A DNA stretch of 59,227 bases, taken from NCBI GenBank assembly GCA_949840465.1, contig CATKXE010000010.1:1-59227 (forward strand). The letters are read 5' to 3'. Within the stretch, counting starts at the first letter, position 1; every line of letters starts with the position of its first letter. The translations under genes were made by a program, and so were the position numbers. Of the stretch, positions 8,440 through 16,381 are shown piece by piece. This DNA comes from an uncultured Lachnospiraceae bacterium. GTDB taxonomy: Bacteria > Bacillota > Clostridia > Lachnospirales > Lachnospiraceae. Under the pieces are notes generated by a model. It had not been told where the DNA came from, did not search any database, and was given only the letters and a program-made list of their open reading frames with translations.

Positions 8440-8501
8440 CATGACAGGATTATATTGTACTGAAATAACTTGTGCAGAAAAAGCATAAGCCATCTCAAAA
8501 T

Positions 8502-9572
8502 TTATTTTTTTAAATGATTGAGCAATACGGAAGGAATATTGTCACAAGAAGCCTGCGTACATACCGCACCAATGTTAAATGCCACCATAGGCATGCCATA
8601 TACGACGCAGGAATCTTTGTCCTGTCCAATAGTAAAGGCTCCCTTTTTGCGCATATTTAAAAGACCCTCTGCACCGTCGCTTCCCATACCGGTCATGATA
8701 ATCCCTACCTTATTAATGGCTACATTCTCTGCAATAGAATTAAACAGTACATTGACAGAAGGACGGTGTCCGCTGACTTTTGCCCCGGGACGGCATTGTG
8801 CGATATAATTGCGTCCGGAACGGATAACCTCCATCTGCTTTCCGCCAGGTGCGATTAAAGCCAGGCCTGGGCGGATAATGTCTCCGTTTTTGGCTTCTTT
8901 TACTTCCAGACTGCAGATTCGGTTCAGCCTCTGTGCATACATCTCTGTAAATCCCTCTGGCATATGCTGTGTGATCACAATACCCGGCATACTGGCTGGA
9001 AGTTTCTGTAATACGGCAAGCGTTGCCTCTGTTCCGCCGGTGGAAGCACCCAGTCCGATGATGGTAGAATCCAGAACATTGCGCGGAAGCGGGGGAAATG
9101 GCATCGGTTTCACAGAACTGCCGGATGAGGAACCGGAGGCAGTTGTTGCAGTGGCATTATTCTGTCTGCCGATACGCACCCTTGCTTTGGAAGCAGCCTT
9201 TACTTTCAGTGTCAAGGATGCAAAAAATGCTTCTTTTGAATTTTTTGCGCTCATGTCCGGTTTGCGTACAAAATCAACGGCCCCTGCAGAAAGGGCATCA
9301 AATACACTTAAATTAAGGGAAGATACCAGTACGACAGGTATCGGATTCTTTGGAAGAAGCTGTTTTAAAAAATCAATTCCGCTCAGGCCTGGCATCTCTA
9401 CATCTAAAGTGAGGACATCTGGTTGTAACCGAGGAACCTTCTGGCTTGCATCATATGCATTAATTGCATATCCTACGACTTCTATGCCGGGTTGTGAAGA
9501 AAGATGCTGTATGATCATCTGCCGGAATAAAGACGAGTCGTCGACAACCAGCACTTTGCATGTATTGCTCAT
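8502..9572 (-). CDS. cheB: Chemotaxis protein-glutamate methylesterase
   Basis: A 356-residue two-domain protein. Receiver domain at 1-120 with acidic pair Asp11/Asp12, phospho-acceptor Asp57 (LTLDVEMPG) and Lys104 (RKP). A Ser/Gly/Thr-rich linker (about 138-155) leads to the esterase domain with catalytic Ser177 in GLGASTGG, His in ITQHMPEGF and Asp in TGMGSDGA. CheB removes methyl groups from, and deamidates, receptor glutamines, giving adaptation when phosphorylated by CheA. It has its own terminator and a 190-bp upstream gap, so it appears to be transcribed apart from cheA-cheW-cheR. Confidence 0.95.
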   Translation of the reverse strand: MSNTCKVLVVDDSSLFRQMIIQHLSSQPGIEVVGYAINAYDASQKVPRLQPDVLTLDVEMPGLSGIDFLKQLLPKNPIPVVLVSSLNLSVFDALSAGAVDFVRKPDMSAKNSKEAFFASLTLKVKAASKARVRIGRQNNATATTASGSSSGSSVKPMPFPPLPRNVLDSTIIGLGASTGGTEATLAVLQKLPASMPGIVITQHMPEGFTEMYAQRLNRICSLEVKEAKNGDIIRPGLALIAPGGKQMEVIRSGRNYIAQCRPGAKVSGHRPSVNVLFNSIAENVAINKVGIIMTGMGSDGAEGLLNMRKKGAFTIGQDKDSCVVYGMPMVAFNIGAVCTQASCDNIPSVLLNHLKK

Positions 9573-9663
9573 TGTTAATTCATTCCTTTCTTTCTACAGA
9601 TTAAAAACTCTACGAATCTGATTTTAACATATAATAGAATTTTTTGTTATAGAATTTTGTTTT

Positions 9664-9705
9664 TTTTAAAAAAAGCTGCTTCTGAATCTTCAAAAGCAGC
9701 TCTTA
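9664..9705 (-). terminator. Terminator after cheR
   Basis: Stem AGCTGCTT (9674-9681) with AAGCAGCT (9694-9701), 12-base loop, followed on the minus strand by seven T and further A/T. Placed just past the cheR stop. Confidence 0.8.
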
Positions 9706-9780
9706 GCTGTATTTTATCATTGTATCAAAGAACTGGAAACATATGTCAATCATTAAAATCCAGATTTTTTATATAGTTCT

Positions 9781-10596
9781 TTACTTTATCTTCCGGTAAG
9801 TCGCAGGTTTCAAATATTTATATGGCGTCGTTGCTTTATTTAAACCCTCCGAATGTCCGATTAAAAGGTAACCGCCGTCATTCGTCGCATTGTAGAAGCG
9901 GTCTACTAACGCCTGCTTTGTATCCTGATCAAAGTAAATCATTACATTCCTACAGAAAATAACGTCAAATTTCAGCCTGAATTTTATCGGATCCATTAGA
10001 TTAAATGTTCGGAATATGACATTATTCCTAATATCCGGAGATACATGGTATGTGCCGGGAGTGCTGCCGGGACGGAAATACTTTTTCTTCCAGGCAGGGG
10101 AGAGTTCCTTAAGGGAATCCTCCTCATAAACTGCATTTACCGCTGAGCGTAATACGTTCTGTGAAATGTCGGTAGCCAGAACTCTGGTATCCCACATACT
10201 GGCCTTGGAACCAAAATACTCTTTTAAAATCATGGAAATGGTGTAAGGCTCTTCGCCCGAAGAGCAGCCTGCACTCCAAATACTGAGTACGCGGTCTTTT
10301 TTTGTCTGTTCCAGATAGGGAAGGATGGTTTCGGAAAATAATTTAAAATGGGCTTCTTCCCTCATGAAATAGGTGTAATTGGTGGTGAGCTTATTCAGCA
10401 TAAGCTCACGGTCTTCCGGTTTTCCTTTTGTAATTAAATATTCAACATAATCTTCAAATGAGTTGAATCCCATAGAAACAATTGTATTGGAAAGGCGTCC
10501 GGTGATCAGCTGCCTTTTTTTTGACAGGTCAATACCGTAATTTTGATGCACAAATTTTACAAGTCGTTGAAAATCACGGTCATTAATTGTTAACAT
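9781..10596 (-). CDS. cheR: Chemotaxis protein methyltransferase
   Basis: A 271-residue protein. N-terminal helical CheR domain (FQRLVKFVHQNYGIDLSKKR) is followed by the SAM-dependent methyltransferase domain with the motif SAGCSSGEEPYTISM, LATDIS for adenosine binding and FCRNVMIYFD. It methylates glutamates of chemoreceptors using S-adenosylmethionine and opposes CheB. Full-length for the family. Last gene of the cheA-cheW-cheR unit on the minus strand; the 108-base cheW-cheR gap contains a nested hairpin. Confidence 0.95.
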   Translation of the reverse strand: MLTINDRDFQRLVKFVHQNYGIDLSKKRQLITGRLSNTIVSMGFNSFEDYVEYLITKGKPEDRELMLNKLTTNYTYFMREEAHFKLFSETILPYLEQTKKDRVLSIWSAGCSSGEEPYTISMILKEYFGSKASMWDTRVLATDISQNVLRSAVNAVYEEDSLKELSPAWKKKYFRPGSTPGTYHVSPDIRNNVIFRTFNLMDPIKFRLKFDVIFCRNVMIYFDQDTKQALVDRFYNATNDGGYLLIGHSEGLNKATTPYKYLKPATYRKIK

Positions 10597-10624
10597 GTTT
10601 CTCTGCTCCTTTTAAGTGATTCTT

Positions 10625-10685
10625 GTGCGGCGTTTCGTATTTGAGAACAGATGCTGAATCATCTGCACTTTATACAGCGCCGCAC
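10625..10685 (-). other. Nested inverted repeats between cheW and cheR
   Basis: Outer GC-rich arms GTGCGGCG (10625-10632) and CGCCGCAC (10678-10685) enclose an inner hairpin CAGATG (10648-10653) / CATCTG (10660-10665). The mRNA could fold into a two-level stem just before the cheR ribosome binding site. No T run follows, so it is not an ordinary terminator. It could be a processing or stability element (inference). Confidence 0.5.
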
Positions 10686-10704
10686 GTTTATATCGATACA
10701 CGAT

Positions 10705-11178
10705 TTAGTATGTTTGTATTAATTGTTCGCAATCAAGGAAAAGAATCACGGAATTGTTACCGGATGAGACCATTCCGCGGATCAGCTCCTGCTGATTTTC
10801 CACCGGGACAGGGGCGATTAAGCTCTGATCCACATCCATAACCTGCTGAACGGCATCGACAATAATTCCGATCTGCGCATCGTTGATATCCAACACAATG
10901 ATGCATGTCGTGCTGGTATATTCAATCGGCATCTTTCCCATACGCAGACGGATATCGATGATAGGAATGATCTGGCCCCTCATGCTGATGATACCCTTAA
11001 GATAATCGGGAACGAGCGGAATCATGGTTACGGAATGATCTGTAATAATCTCGGTTACATAATTGGTGCTGACTCCAATGTTAAGCCCGTCACAACTAAA
11101 AGTTAAAAAACGTTCTGTAGAAACTGGCGTACCATTTTCTTCAATGGCTGCTGCGTTCATCTGTGTATCTGCTGACAT
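10705..11178 (-). CDS. cheW: Chemotaxis coupling protein CheW
   Basis: A 157-residue single CheW (SH3-like) domain. Visible signatures: RFLTFSCDGLNIGVSTNYVTEII, VPDYLKGIISMRGQIIPIIDIR with the conserved NLRG-type turn, and GIIVDAVQQVMDV. CheW bridges CheA to chemoreceptors in the signalling array at the cell pole. It lies 26 bp downstream of cheA and is cotranscribed. Confidence 0.95.
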   Translation of the reverse strand: MSADTQMNAAAIEENGTPVSTERFLTFSCDGLNIGVSTNYVTEIITDHSVTMIPLVPDYLKGIISMRGQIIPIIDIRLRMGKMPIEYTSTTCIIVLDINDAQIGIIVDAVQQVMDVDQSLIAPVPVENQQELIRGMVSSGNNSVILFLDCEQLIQTY

Positions 11179-11204
11179 AAGTTTATTCCTCCGGTTGCTT
11201 GAAT

Positions 11205-13322
11205 TTAATATTGTGAATGATATGCTGCATATAAGTTGCCGATATCCAGAATCAGGCTGATATTACCGTCCCCAAGGAGCGTACAGCCGCCGATACCGGA
11301 ATTCTTGATATTGAAACTGTTTAAAAATGATGGGAGCGGCTTTACAACGACCTGCTGCTCTCCAAGCAGCTCATCCACAAACAGGCAGAAGGACTTCTCG
11401 GCAGCCTCTACCCAAATGAGGATACCGTCCTCGATGCTGGTTTTTTCCGTCTCAATATTATAAAATTCGTGTACTCTGATAATAGGATAAAACTCACCTA
11501 AGCATTTTACGATCTCATTGCCTCCTGCATCCAGAATCACTTCGTCATTGCGTATCTTGAGGGACTGGCGGATATTGGCGATTGGGATAGTAAACAGGGA
11601 TTTCCCAACGGAAATCTCCATGCCGTCCGTGATGGCCATGGTAAGCGGAATCTTCAATGTGGTACAGCTTCCCTGCCCAAACTCGCTGGTAATGGAAATA
11701 GAGCCGCCTACGGATTCTACGTTCTTCTTTACCACATCCATTCCTACGCCTCGTCCCGAAAATTCAGTGACTTCTTCATTGGTAGAAAATCCGGGCAGCA
11801 TCAGAAGGCCGAGAATTTCCTTTTTGGAATATTCGCTGGCAGGCTTGGTAAGGATGCCGTTACGCTCCGCCTTGGCAAGAATCTTTTCGGTATCCATCCC
11901 GCGTCCGTCATCCGTAATCGTAATGATGACTTCGCTTCCTGTATGGGTGGCAGCCAGAATGACTTCTCCCTGAGGATTTTTTCCGGCTGCAATACGCTCT
12001 TCTCGTGTCTCCTCAATTCCATGATCCACAGAATTGCGGACAATATGCATAATCGGGTCGCTGATGCTGTCAACAATGGTCTTATCAACTTCCGTATTCT
12101 CGCCGACCAGAGTAAGCCGTACATCTTTATTCAGCTTTTTCCTCATGTCACGGACAACACGGTTCATCTTTTGGAAAGTACCTGATACAGGAACCATGCG
12201 CAAGGACATGGCAATATCCTGCAAATCGTCTGTCAGCTTGCGGAGCTGGCGGGCAGACTTCATAAAGTTATCCAGCTTTAAATTCTGTAAATCCGGGCAG
12301 GATGTAACCATGGATTCTGTAATTACGATCTCGCCGACTACAGCAACCAGGCTGTCCAGTTTGGAAAGGCTGACACTGATCAGGCTCTGCTTTACCGGTG
12401 CGTTGTGGGCAGCCGGAGCAGCCGGAGCAGGAGAGCTTTTTTGTACTGTGTCCGCATGAACCGCAGAGGAAGCAGATTCTTCTTTTGTTGCGGGATGTGC
12501 GGCTGCTTTCGGCGCCGGTTTTGCAGGCTGTGCATGAACATTCTGAATGACTTCATAGGACTGGATGCTGTTCTGGTCGCTGATGCAGCGAACCGCTTTG
12601 TCTACATCTTCCTGACTGGAGAGGGCTACAAAAAACCCGTTCTCAACAATAGATTCCGCTGTGTCGCTGTTCGTTTCTACATCGGACGGATAAAATTCAA
12701 AATCAAGATCTTGTTCAGTCAGAGCCGTGACCACCATGAAAGCACGCAAATTCTCCATGCCGGAGCCGACTTCAAACAGGATCTTGATGAAAAACGGCAA
12801 TTTGCTGTCGGGGCATCCGGCCAGTTCCTGATTGATCGCGGCAATCGCATCCTTATCTGCAGCAGGAGCCGCTGGAGAAGCCTCGGGCTGAGCAGAAGAA
12901 CCTTCGGAAGCATTCTTGCCTCCGGAACTGATTTTTTCCAAAAAACTATTAATATTTGCAATGATTGGGTCGATATTAGTGCTAAGGGGCTCATCGTTCT
13001 CGATTTTTTCAACTTCGCCGCGAAGAGCATCCGTAGACTGGAACATCAGATTGAACAAATCATTCTTGTGAGATTCATCCAGTGAATCCATTCCGTTTTC
13101 ACGGATATAGAAGAAAAGATCTTCTATATGATGAGCGATCTCCATTAATGTGGAGTATTCCATCATGGCAGATGAGCCTTTGATTGTATGCATGATACGG
13201 AAGATTTCGTTTACATCATTTGTTGTGAAATCTGAATTCTTCTCTGCTTCTATTAAGAGTTCATCCAGTTGTTCCATAAGAGTGTTTGTCTCATAGAGAT
13301 ACATTTCAAGCATGTTATCCAT
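11205..13322 (-). CDS. cheA: Chemotaxis histidine kinase CheA
   Basis: A 705-residue CheA with the full domain series: P1 Hpt domain with phosphorylated His45 (IMHTIKGSS), acidic/Ala-Pro-rich linkers, a P2-like alpha/beta domain (about 165-250, FYPSDVE), another Ala/Pro-rich linker, P3 dimerisation helices (LQDIAMSLRMVPV), P4 ATPase (HIVRNSVDHGIE, DDGRGMD, FSGRGVGMDVV) and P5 CheW-like domain to the end. It passes phosphate to CheY and CheB in response to receptor state. First gene of cheA-cheW-cheR; divergent from the ylqG-like gene. Part of the start region was also covered by an upstream-extended frame on the other strand, which I reject. Confidence 0.96.
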   Translation of the reverse strand: MDNMLEMYLYETNTLMEQLDELLIEAEKNSDFTTNDVNEIFRIMHTIKGSSAMMEYSTLMEIAHHIEDLFFYIRENGMDSLDESHKNDLFNLMFQSTDALRGEVEKIENDEPLSTNIDPIIANINSFLEKISSGGKNASEGSSAQPEASPAAPAADKDAIAAINQELAGCPDSKLPFFIKILFEVGSGMENLRAFMVVTALTEQDLDFEFYPSDVETNSDTAESIVENGFFVALSSQEDVDKAVRCISDQNSIQSYEVIQNVHAQPAKPAPKAAAHPATKEESASSAVHADTVQKSSPAPAAPAAHNAPVKQSLISVSLSKLDSLVAVVGEIVITESMVTSCPDLQNLKLDNFMKSARQLRKLTDDLQDIAMSLRMVPVSGTFQKMNRVVRDMRKKLNKDVRLTLVGENTEVDKTIVDSISDPIMHIVRNSVDHGIEETREERIAAGKNPQGEVILAATHTGSEVIITITDDGRGMDTEKILAKAERNGILTKPASEYSKKEILGLLMLPGFSTNEEVTEFSGRGVGMDVVKKNVESVGGSISITSEFGQGSCTTLKIPLTMAITDGMEISVGKSLFTIPIANIRQSLKIRNDEVILDAGGNEIVKCLGEFYPIIRVHEFYNIETEKTSIEDGILIWVEAAEKSFCLFVDELLGEQQVVVKPLPSFLNSFNIKNSGIGGCTLLGDGNISLILDIGNLYAAYHSQY

Positions 13323-13382
13323 AATCTTAGTACCGCCTTATCTAATATGTTTAATAATATTACAAAAGTATTATATTTACAT

Positions 13383-13410
13383 ATATCGTCATGTTTGGGG
13401 GAAAGGATAA
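13383..13410 (-). promoter_or_regulatory. Possible sigma-D-type promoter of cheA
   Basis: In the 114-bp divergent gap, the minus strand has GACGATAT (13390-13383), one mismatch from the flagellar sigma -10 element, with TTAT 16 bases upstream (13410-13407), the same weak -35 form seen before flgM. The match is suggestive only. Confidence 0.3.
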
Positions 13411-13436
13411 GAGTAAATTGTAGAGTAGGTGAAAAA

Positions 13437-14855
13437 ATGTCAAATATTTTAAAAGTTACGACTCCTGTTGTAGGATATGACAATAATGCGGTCAATAATA
13501 AGCAGACTCCCACCCAGCAGGCTCAGGACTTAAGCATTAAGAATCAGGTTGATCCGGGGCGTGTGGTCCGGGCAGACGGCAGGAATGATTCAAGCGGACA
13601 GCAGGGACCGGGAATTACCTACGAGTCCAACTTTGGAAATTTTGTGCAGTCACTACGGGAACTGCCGAACCTGCAGGAGGTCATGACCAAGTTGTTGTAC
13701 GGAGGCATGGCCAATATGGTGGAGTCGGGGATCGGCAAGGGAACTGCCGAGGATATACAAGCGCTTCTTCAGATGTTGGAGATGACTCCGGAGCAGCTCA
13801 ATGGGTTTCTCAAGGATTCTATGGCGGGAGCGAACCGTCTGCAGGGGCCTTTGTTCGACGTGCTGCGGCAGATCATGAGTGAGGCAAGTACAGTGGAACT
13901 GAAGGCAGGGATTCTGGATATGCTCAAGAAGTACAATGATATGTCTTCCGGAAAGCATATTTTAGAATCAATCAGGGAGAATCTGGCAGAGATTGGGGCG
14001 CGCATGTTTCGGAATAACAGGGACGAACTGCTGCAGCTTGCGTCAAAGCTGCGTCCCTACAGTATGCAGAATAATGAATGGAATACACAGATTTTAAAAG
14101 AGCAGATCATTCCTTATCTGGGCAAATATATTTCTCAGACAAAGGATCTTGGGAAGATCCGCGATTTAATCAGCCTGCTTGCGCTCAATACTTCCCGGCT
14201 TGAGAACGGGAGTGTGGACAAGGTAGCGCAATCTTTCCAAAGACTTCTTGATTTCCCAGGTTTTTCCAAATATTTCGAAGGGATGACTTCGGCGCAGTTT
14301 AAAGATATGCTGATGCATGTGGACTATGAGAAAGCTGCGGGAAAAATGGAATGGGCGGATAAGTTTCTGAATATTATGGAGGCCGGCGTCAGGGGTGAGG
14401 CCGGCGTGGAGAATAAAGAAGCTTTTGTGAATATTATACGCAGTATGATGATCAACGAGAGTGTCTATATGCCGATTATGCATGTTATGCTTCCTGTGAT
14501 TCTGAACGGGGTTCCCATGTATTCGGAGATGTGGGTAGATCCTGACGAGGAATCGGGGAACCCTGGATCGAATGAACGGGGAGTTAAATTATTGATTAAA
14601 TTTGATTTAAAAGATGTTGGCTTTTTTGATATGATGATGTATTATGAAAAAGGGAAGATGGATATGCTGATTCATTATCCAAAAGAGCTGGCAGGCCATG
14701 AAAGCGATATTCGGGAGAATATCCGCAAGATCATGACCAGAAATCATCTGGAGGTAGAATATCTTGCTGTAGAAGAGGGGAAGACTCCTATTAAAGTATC
14801 AGCCGCATTCCCTAAGATATTTGAAAGGAGAAATTCGGTCAATGTCACAGTATGA
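13437..14855 (+). CDS. YlqG-like protein, FliK C-terminal-like
   Basis: A 472-residue protein starting MSNILKVTTPVVGYDNN. The start at 13437 is chosen because an AGGTG site precedes it and an earlier in-frame ATG would run into the cheA start. The N-terminal ~90 residues are polar and Gln-rich; the middle is helical (repeated LLQ/FLK/ILDMLKKY helices); the C-terminal ~130 residues (VKLLIKFDLKDVGFFDMMMYYEKG... LEVEYLAVE) resemble the flagellar hook-length control C-domain. The next gene is an FlhB-C-terminal-like switch protein overlapping by 14 bp, so the pair matches ylqG-ylqH of Bacillus. Role inferred: substrate-specificity control of flagellar export, or a related export task. The precise function is not established. 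Confidence 0.65.
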   Translation: MSNILKVTTPVVGYDNNAVNNKQTPTQQAQDLSIKNQVDPGRVVRADGRNDSSGQQGPGITYESNFGNFVQSLRELPNLQEVMTKLLYGGMANMVESGIGKGTAEDIQALLQMLEMTPEQLNGFLKDSMAGANRLQGPLFDVLRQIMSEASTVELKAGILDMLKKYNDMSSGKHILESIRENLAEIGARMFRNNRDELLQLASKLRPYSMQNNEWNTQILKEQIIPYLGKYISQTKDLGKIRDLISLLALNTSRLENGSVDKVAQSFQRLLDFPGFSKYFEGMTSAQFKDMLMHVDYEKAAGKMEWADKFLNIMEAGVRGEAGVENKEAFVNIIRSMMINESVYMPIMHVMLPVILNGVPMYSEMWVDPDEESGNPGSNERGVKLLIKFDLKDVGFFDMMMYYEKGKMDMLIHYPKELAGHESDIRENIRKIMTRNHLEVEYLAVEEGKTPIKVSAAFPKIFERRNSVNVTV

Positions 14856-15207
14856 CGATAGGATGAATAAAAAAGCGGTTGCGCTGCGGTATGATGAGAA
14901 CAGGGATGTTGCGCCTGTCATTGTTGCTTCCGGGCTTGGGTATCTGGCAGAAAAGATTGTGGAGATTGCCAATGAAAACGGGGTTCCGGTTTATGAAGAT
15001 AATTCTCTGGCAACAGTGCTTACACAGCTTGATCTGGGAACGGCAATCCCTGAAGAATTGTATCAGGCGATTGTTGACATTTACACGTATTTTCTGAAAT
15101 ATACTCCGAAGCATTCCATGGAGGCAGCACAACAGGGCGGTGGGGAAAGCGTTGTGGAAGAGTCTGTACCCCCAGGGCAACAGGAAGAAAAGAGTGAAAA
15201 CGAATAA
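14842..15207 (+). CDS. ylqH: FlhB C-terminal-like export switch protein
   Basis: A 121-residue protein matching only the cytoplasmic C-terminal domain of FlhB/YscU: KKAVALRYDENRDVAPVIVASGLGYLAEKIVEIA and NGVPVYEDNSLATVLTQLDLGTAIPEELY are the conserved elements. The NPTH autocleavage motif and the membrane part of FlhB are absent, as in Bacillus YlqH. Start ATG 14842 has GAAAGGAG 11 bases upstream and lies inside the preceding gene. The tail after residue 95 is acidic and disordered. Likely interacts with the flagellar export apparatus or with the YlqG-like partner (inference). Confidence 0.8.
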   Translation: MSQYDDRMNKKAVALRYDENRDVAPVIVASGLGYLAEKIVEIANENGVPVYEDNSLATVLTQLDLGTAIPEELYQAIVDIYTYFLKYTPKHSMEAAQQGGGESVVEESVPPGQQEEKSENE

Positions 15208-15240
15208 TAATCAGGTGATGTCCCATGAAGAATTTCAGGA

Positions 15241-15295
15241 GAGCATATAAAGAGGGCGATTCCTTATCATAAGGAATCGCCCTCTTTATATGCTC
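15241..15295. terminator. Long perfect palindrome, bidirectional terminator
   Basis: Perfect 26-bp inverted repeat (15241-15266 and 15270-15295; starts GAGCATATAAAGAGGGCGAT) around a 3-base loop, sitting between the convergent ylqH-like and PilZ genes. The GC-rich inner stem is bordered by A/T-rich arms that read as T runs on both strands, as in a two-way terminator. A 55-bp hairpin with no mismatch is longer than needed for termination. Confidence 0.85.
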
Positions 15296-15307
15296 CGCTC
15301 ATATGTA

Positions 15308-15919
15308 TTATCCAATCTTCTTTAACTGCTGCCGGAAAACGAATTGCCGGATATCTCTCTCCGCGGCATTGGTCAGGTTGAGGAATTGGCATCCGTATCC
15401 ATAGCGGCCTCCCCCCAGCTGCTGCTCCCGTATGGTAACAACTCTGATTCGCTGTTCTTTTTTGAGGAAACAGTAATTAAATTCAAATTGTTCGTTCAGA
15501 GACAAAGGCATCTTGGTGGAAAGCAGGATGCCCCCAACGCTGATGTTCTGGATGATGCCCTTAAAATGTCCGTGTCTTAAAGATACAAAATCCATCTCCT
15601 GTTCCAGCCTCACCCGAAGATCTTTCTGACGCTGCACAATCTCAATGACTTCTATGATCGTACAGCTTGCGGCCCAGGGTTCCAATATCCAGGGATCAAC
15701 ATTCTTATCTACTCTAAGATTGCATAATGTTTTTACAAAACCAACTTGATTGTCATAGAAATCTATATTGATCCCCTTGATCTCAGGTTCAAGTTCATCT
15801 TCCCCCTCCAATTCGAAATGTAACATGATCCTGTCTTCTGTAAGTTCTACTCTGGATCGGATTCGGAGTTCATCGGCATCTCTATAAATTGTGCATGCAC
15901 TGCATTCTTTTAATACCAT
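15308..15919 (-). CDS. PilZ domain protein (c-di-GMP receptor)
   Basis: A 203-residue protein of the YcgR-like layout: an N-terminal beta domain (about 1-95) and a C-terminal PilZ domain. The c-di-GMP signature appears as RQKDLRVR (the Arg-rich switch) and NISVGG (the N/D-x-S-x-x-G motif). I chose ATG 15919 because AGGGGG stands nine bases upstream; an in-frame TTG 27 codons earlier has no ribosome binding site. Such proteins slow or redirect flagellar motors, or control other outputs, on binding c-di-GMP. A good promoter precedes it (16024-16052). Placement beside flagellar and chemotaxis genes supports a motility role (inference). Confidence 0.85.
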   Translation of the reverse strand: MVLKECSACTIYRDADELRIRSRVELTEDRIMLHFELEGEDELEPEIKGINIDFYDNQVGFVKTLCNLRVDKNVDPWILEPWAASCTIIEVIEIVQRQKDLRVRLEQEMDFVSLRHGHFKGIIQNISVGGILLSTKMPLSLNEQFEFNYCFLKKEQRIRVVTIREQQLGGGRYGYGCQFLNLTNAAERDIRQFVFRQQLKKIG

Positions 15920-16023
15920 AGCGAAAAGCCCCCTTTTTAAATAACTTTTATGAAAATAGTGATTCTGTCTGCTTTGCTCCCTCTTGTAAAGCTGATCCAA
16001 AAACGTCCATTTATTGTAAAATT

Positions 16024-16052
16024 ATATTAGCATACAAAGAGTTTTTTGTAAA
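16024..16052 (-). promoter_or_regulatory. Sigma-A-type promoter of the PilZ gene
   Basis: Minus strand TTTACA (16052-16047), 17-base spacer, TAATAT (16029-16024). Transcription would begin near 16017, about 100 bases before the chosen PilZ start. Confidence 0.6.
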
Positions 16053-16276
16053 CTAAGAACTTTAAAAGTGTTTTTCTTTGCAGGCGTATAATGACGGTTT
16101 TTAGCTGATTATGCAATGCAGGTTAAAAAAAGGATGTTCATGGCTTTTGTCTTGCTAAAACAGGGTGGTTATGGTAGGATAAATGGTATAAAAAAGATAA
16201 AATTTAGATAAATTGGGAGAGCACAGGTAAAGAATATAAAAGCAATAGAAATTTTATTGTTTCTAAAATATAAAAA

Positions 16277-16286
16277 TTTTGTCGAA
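16277..16286 (+). promoter_or_regulatory. Candidate Spo0A box upstream of ydjG-like gene
   Basis: TTTTGTCGAA is an exact match to the Spo0A-binding consensus and lies about 95 bases before the ydjG-like start, in an A/T-rich 380-bp gap. The rest of the gap (16053-16381) holds no gene; a short TAGAAA/TTTCTA inverted repeat is the only other structure I see. The same 10-mer recurs at 58962. In A/T-rich DNA a chance match is possible. Confidence 0.4.
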
Positions 16287-16381
16287 TGAAATAAAATAAC
16301 TTTCTCAGCTATTATTTAGTTTATATGAATATAAAATCGTATTATTAACAAGCAATTCATGTACAGAAAAAGGAGGGTGTA

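Noticed and set aside
8809..9621. 270-codon open frame antisense to cheB
   Set aside because: It lies wholly opposite a well-supported cheB gene with intact catalytic motifs, and its translation has no recognisable domain.
12405..13085. 226-codon open frame antisense to cheA
   Set aside because: Opposite a complete cheA; rich in Arg/Cys/Phe, as expected from a reversed Ala/Pro-coding region.
13269..13436. Earlier start for the ylqG-like gene
   Set aside because: It would overlap the cheA start region on the other strand and lacks a ribosome binding site; ATG 13437 fits better.
15920..16000. Longer N-terminus for the PilZ protein from TTG 16000
   Set aside because: No ribosome binding site there, whereas ATG 15919 has AGGGGG at proper distance.
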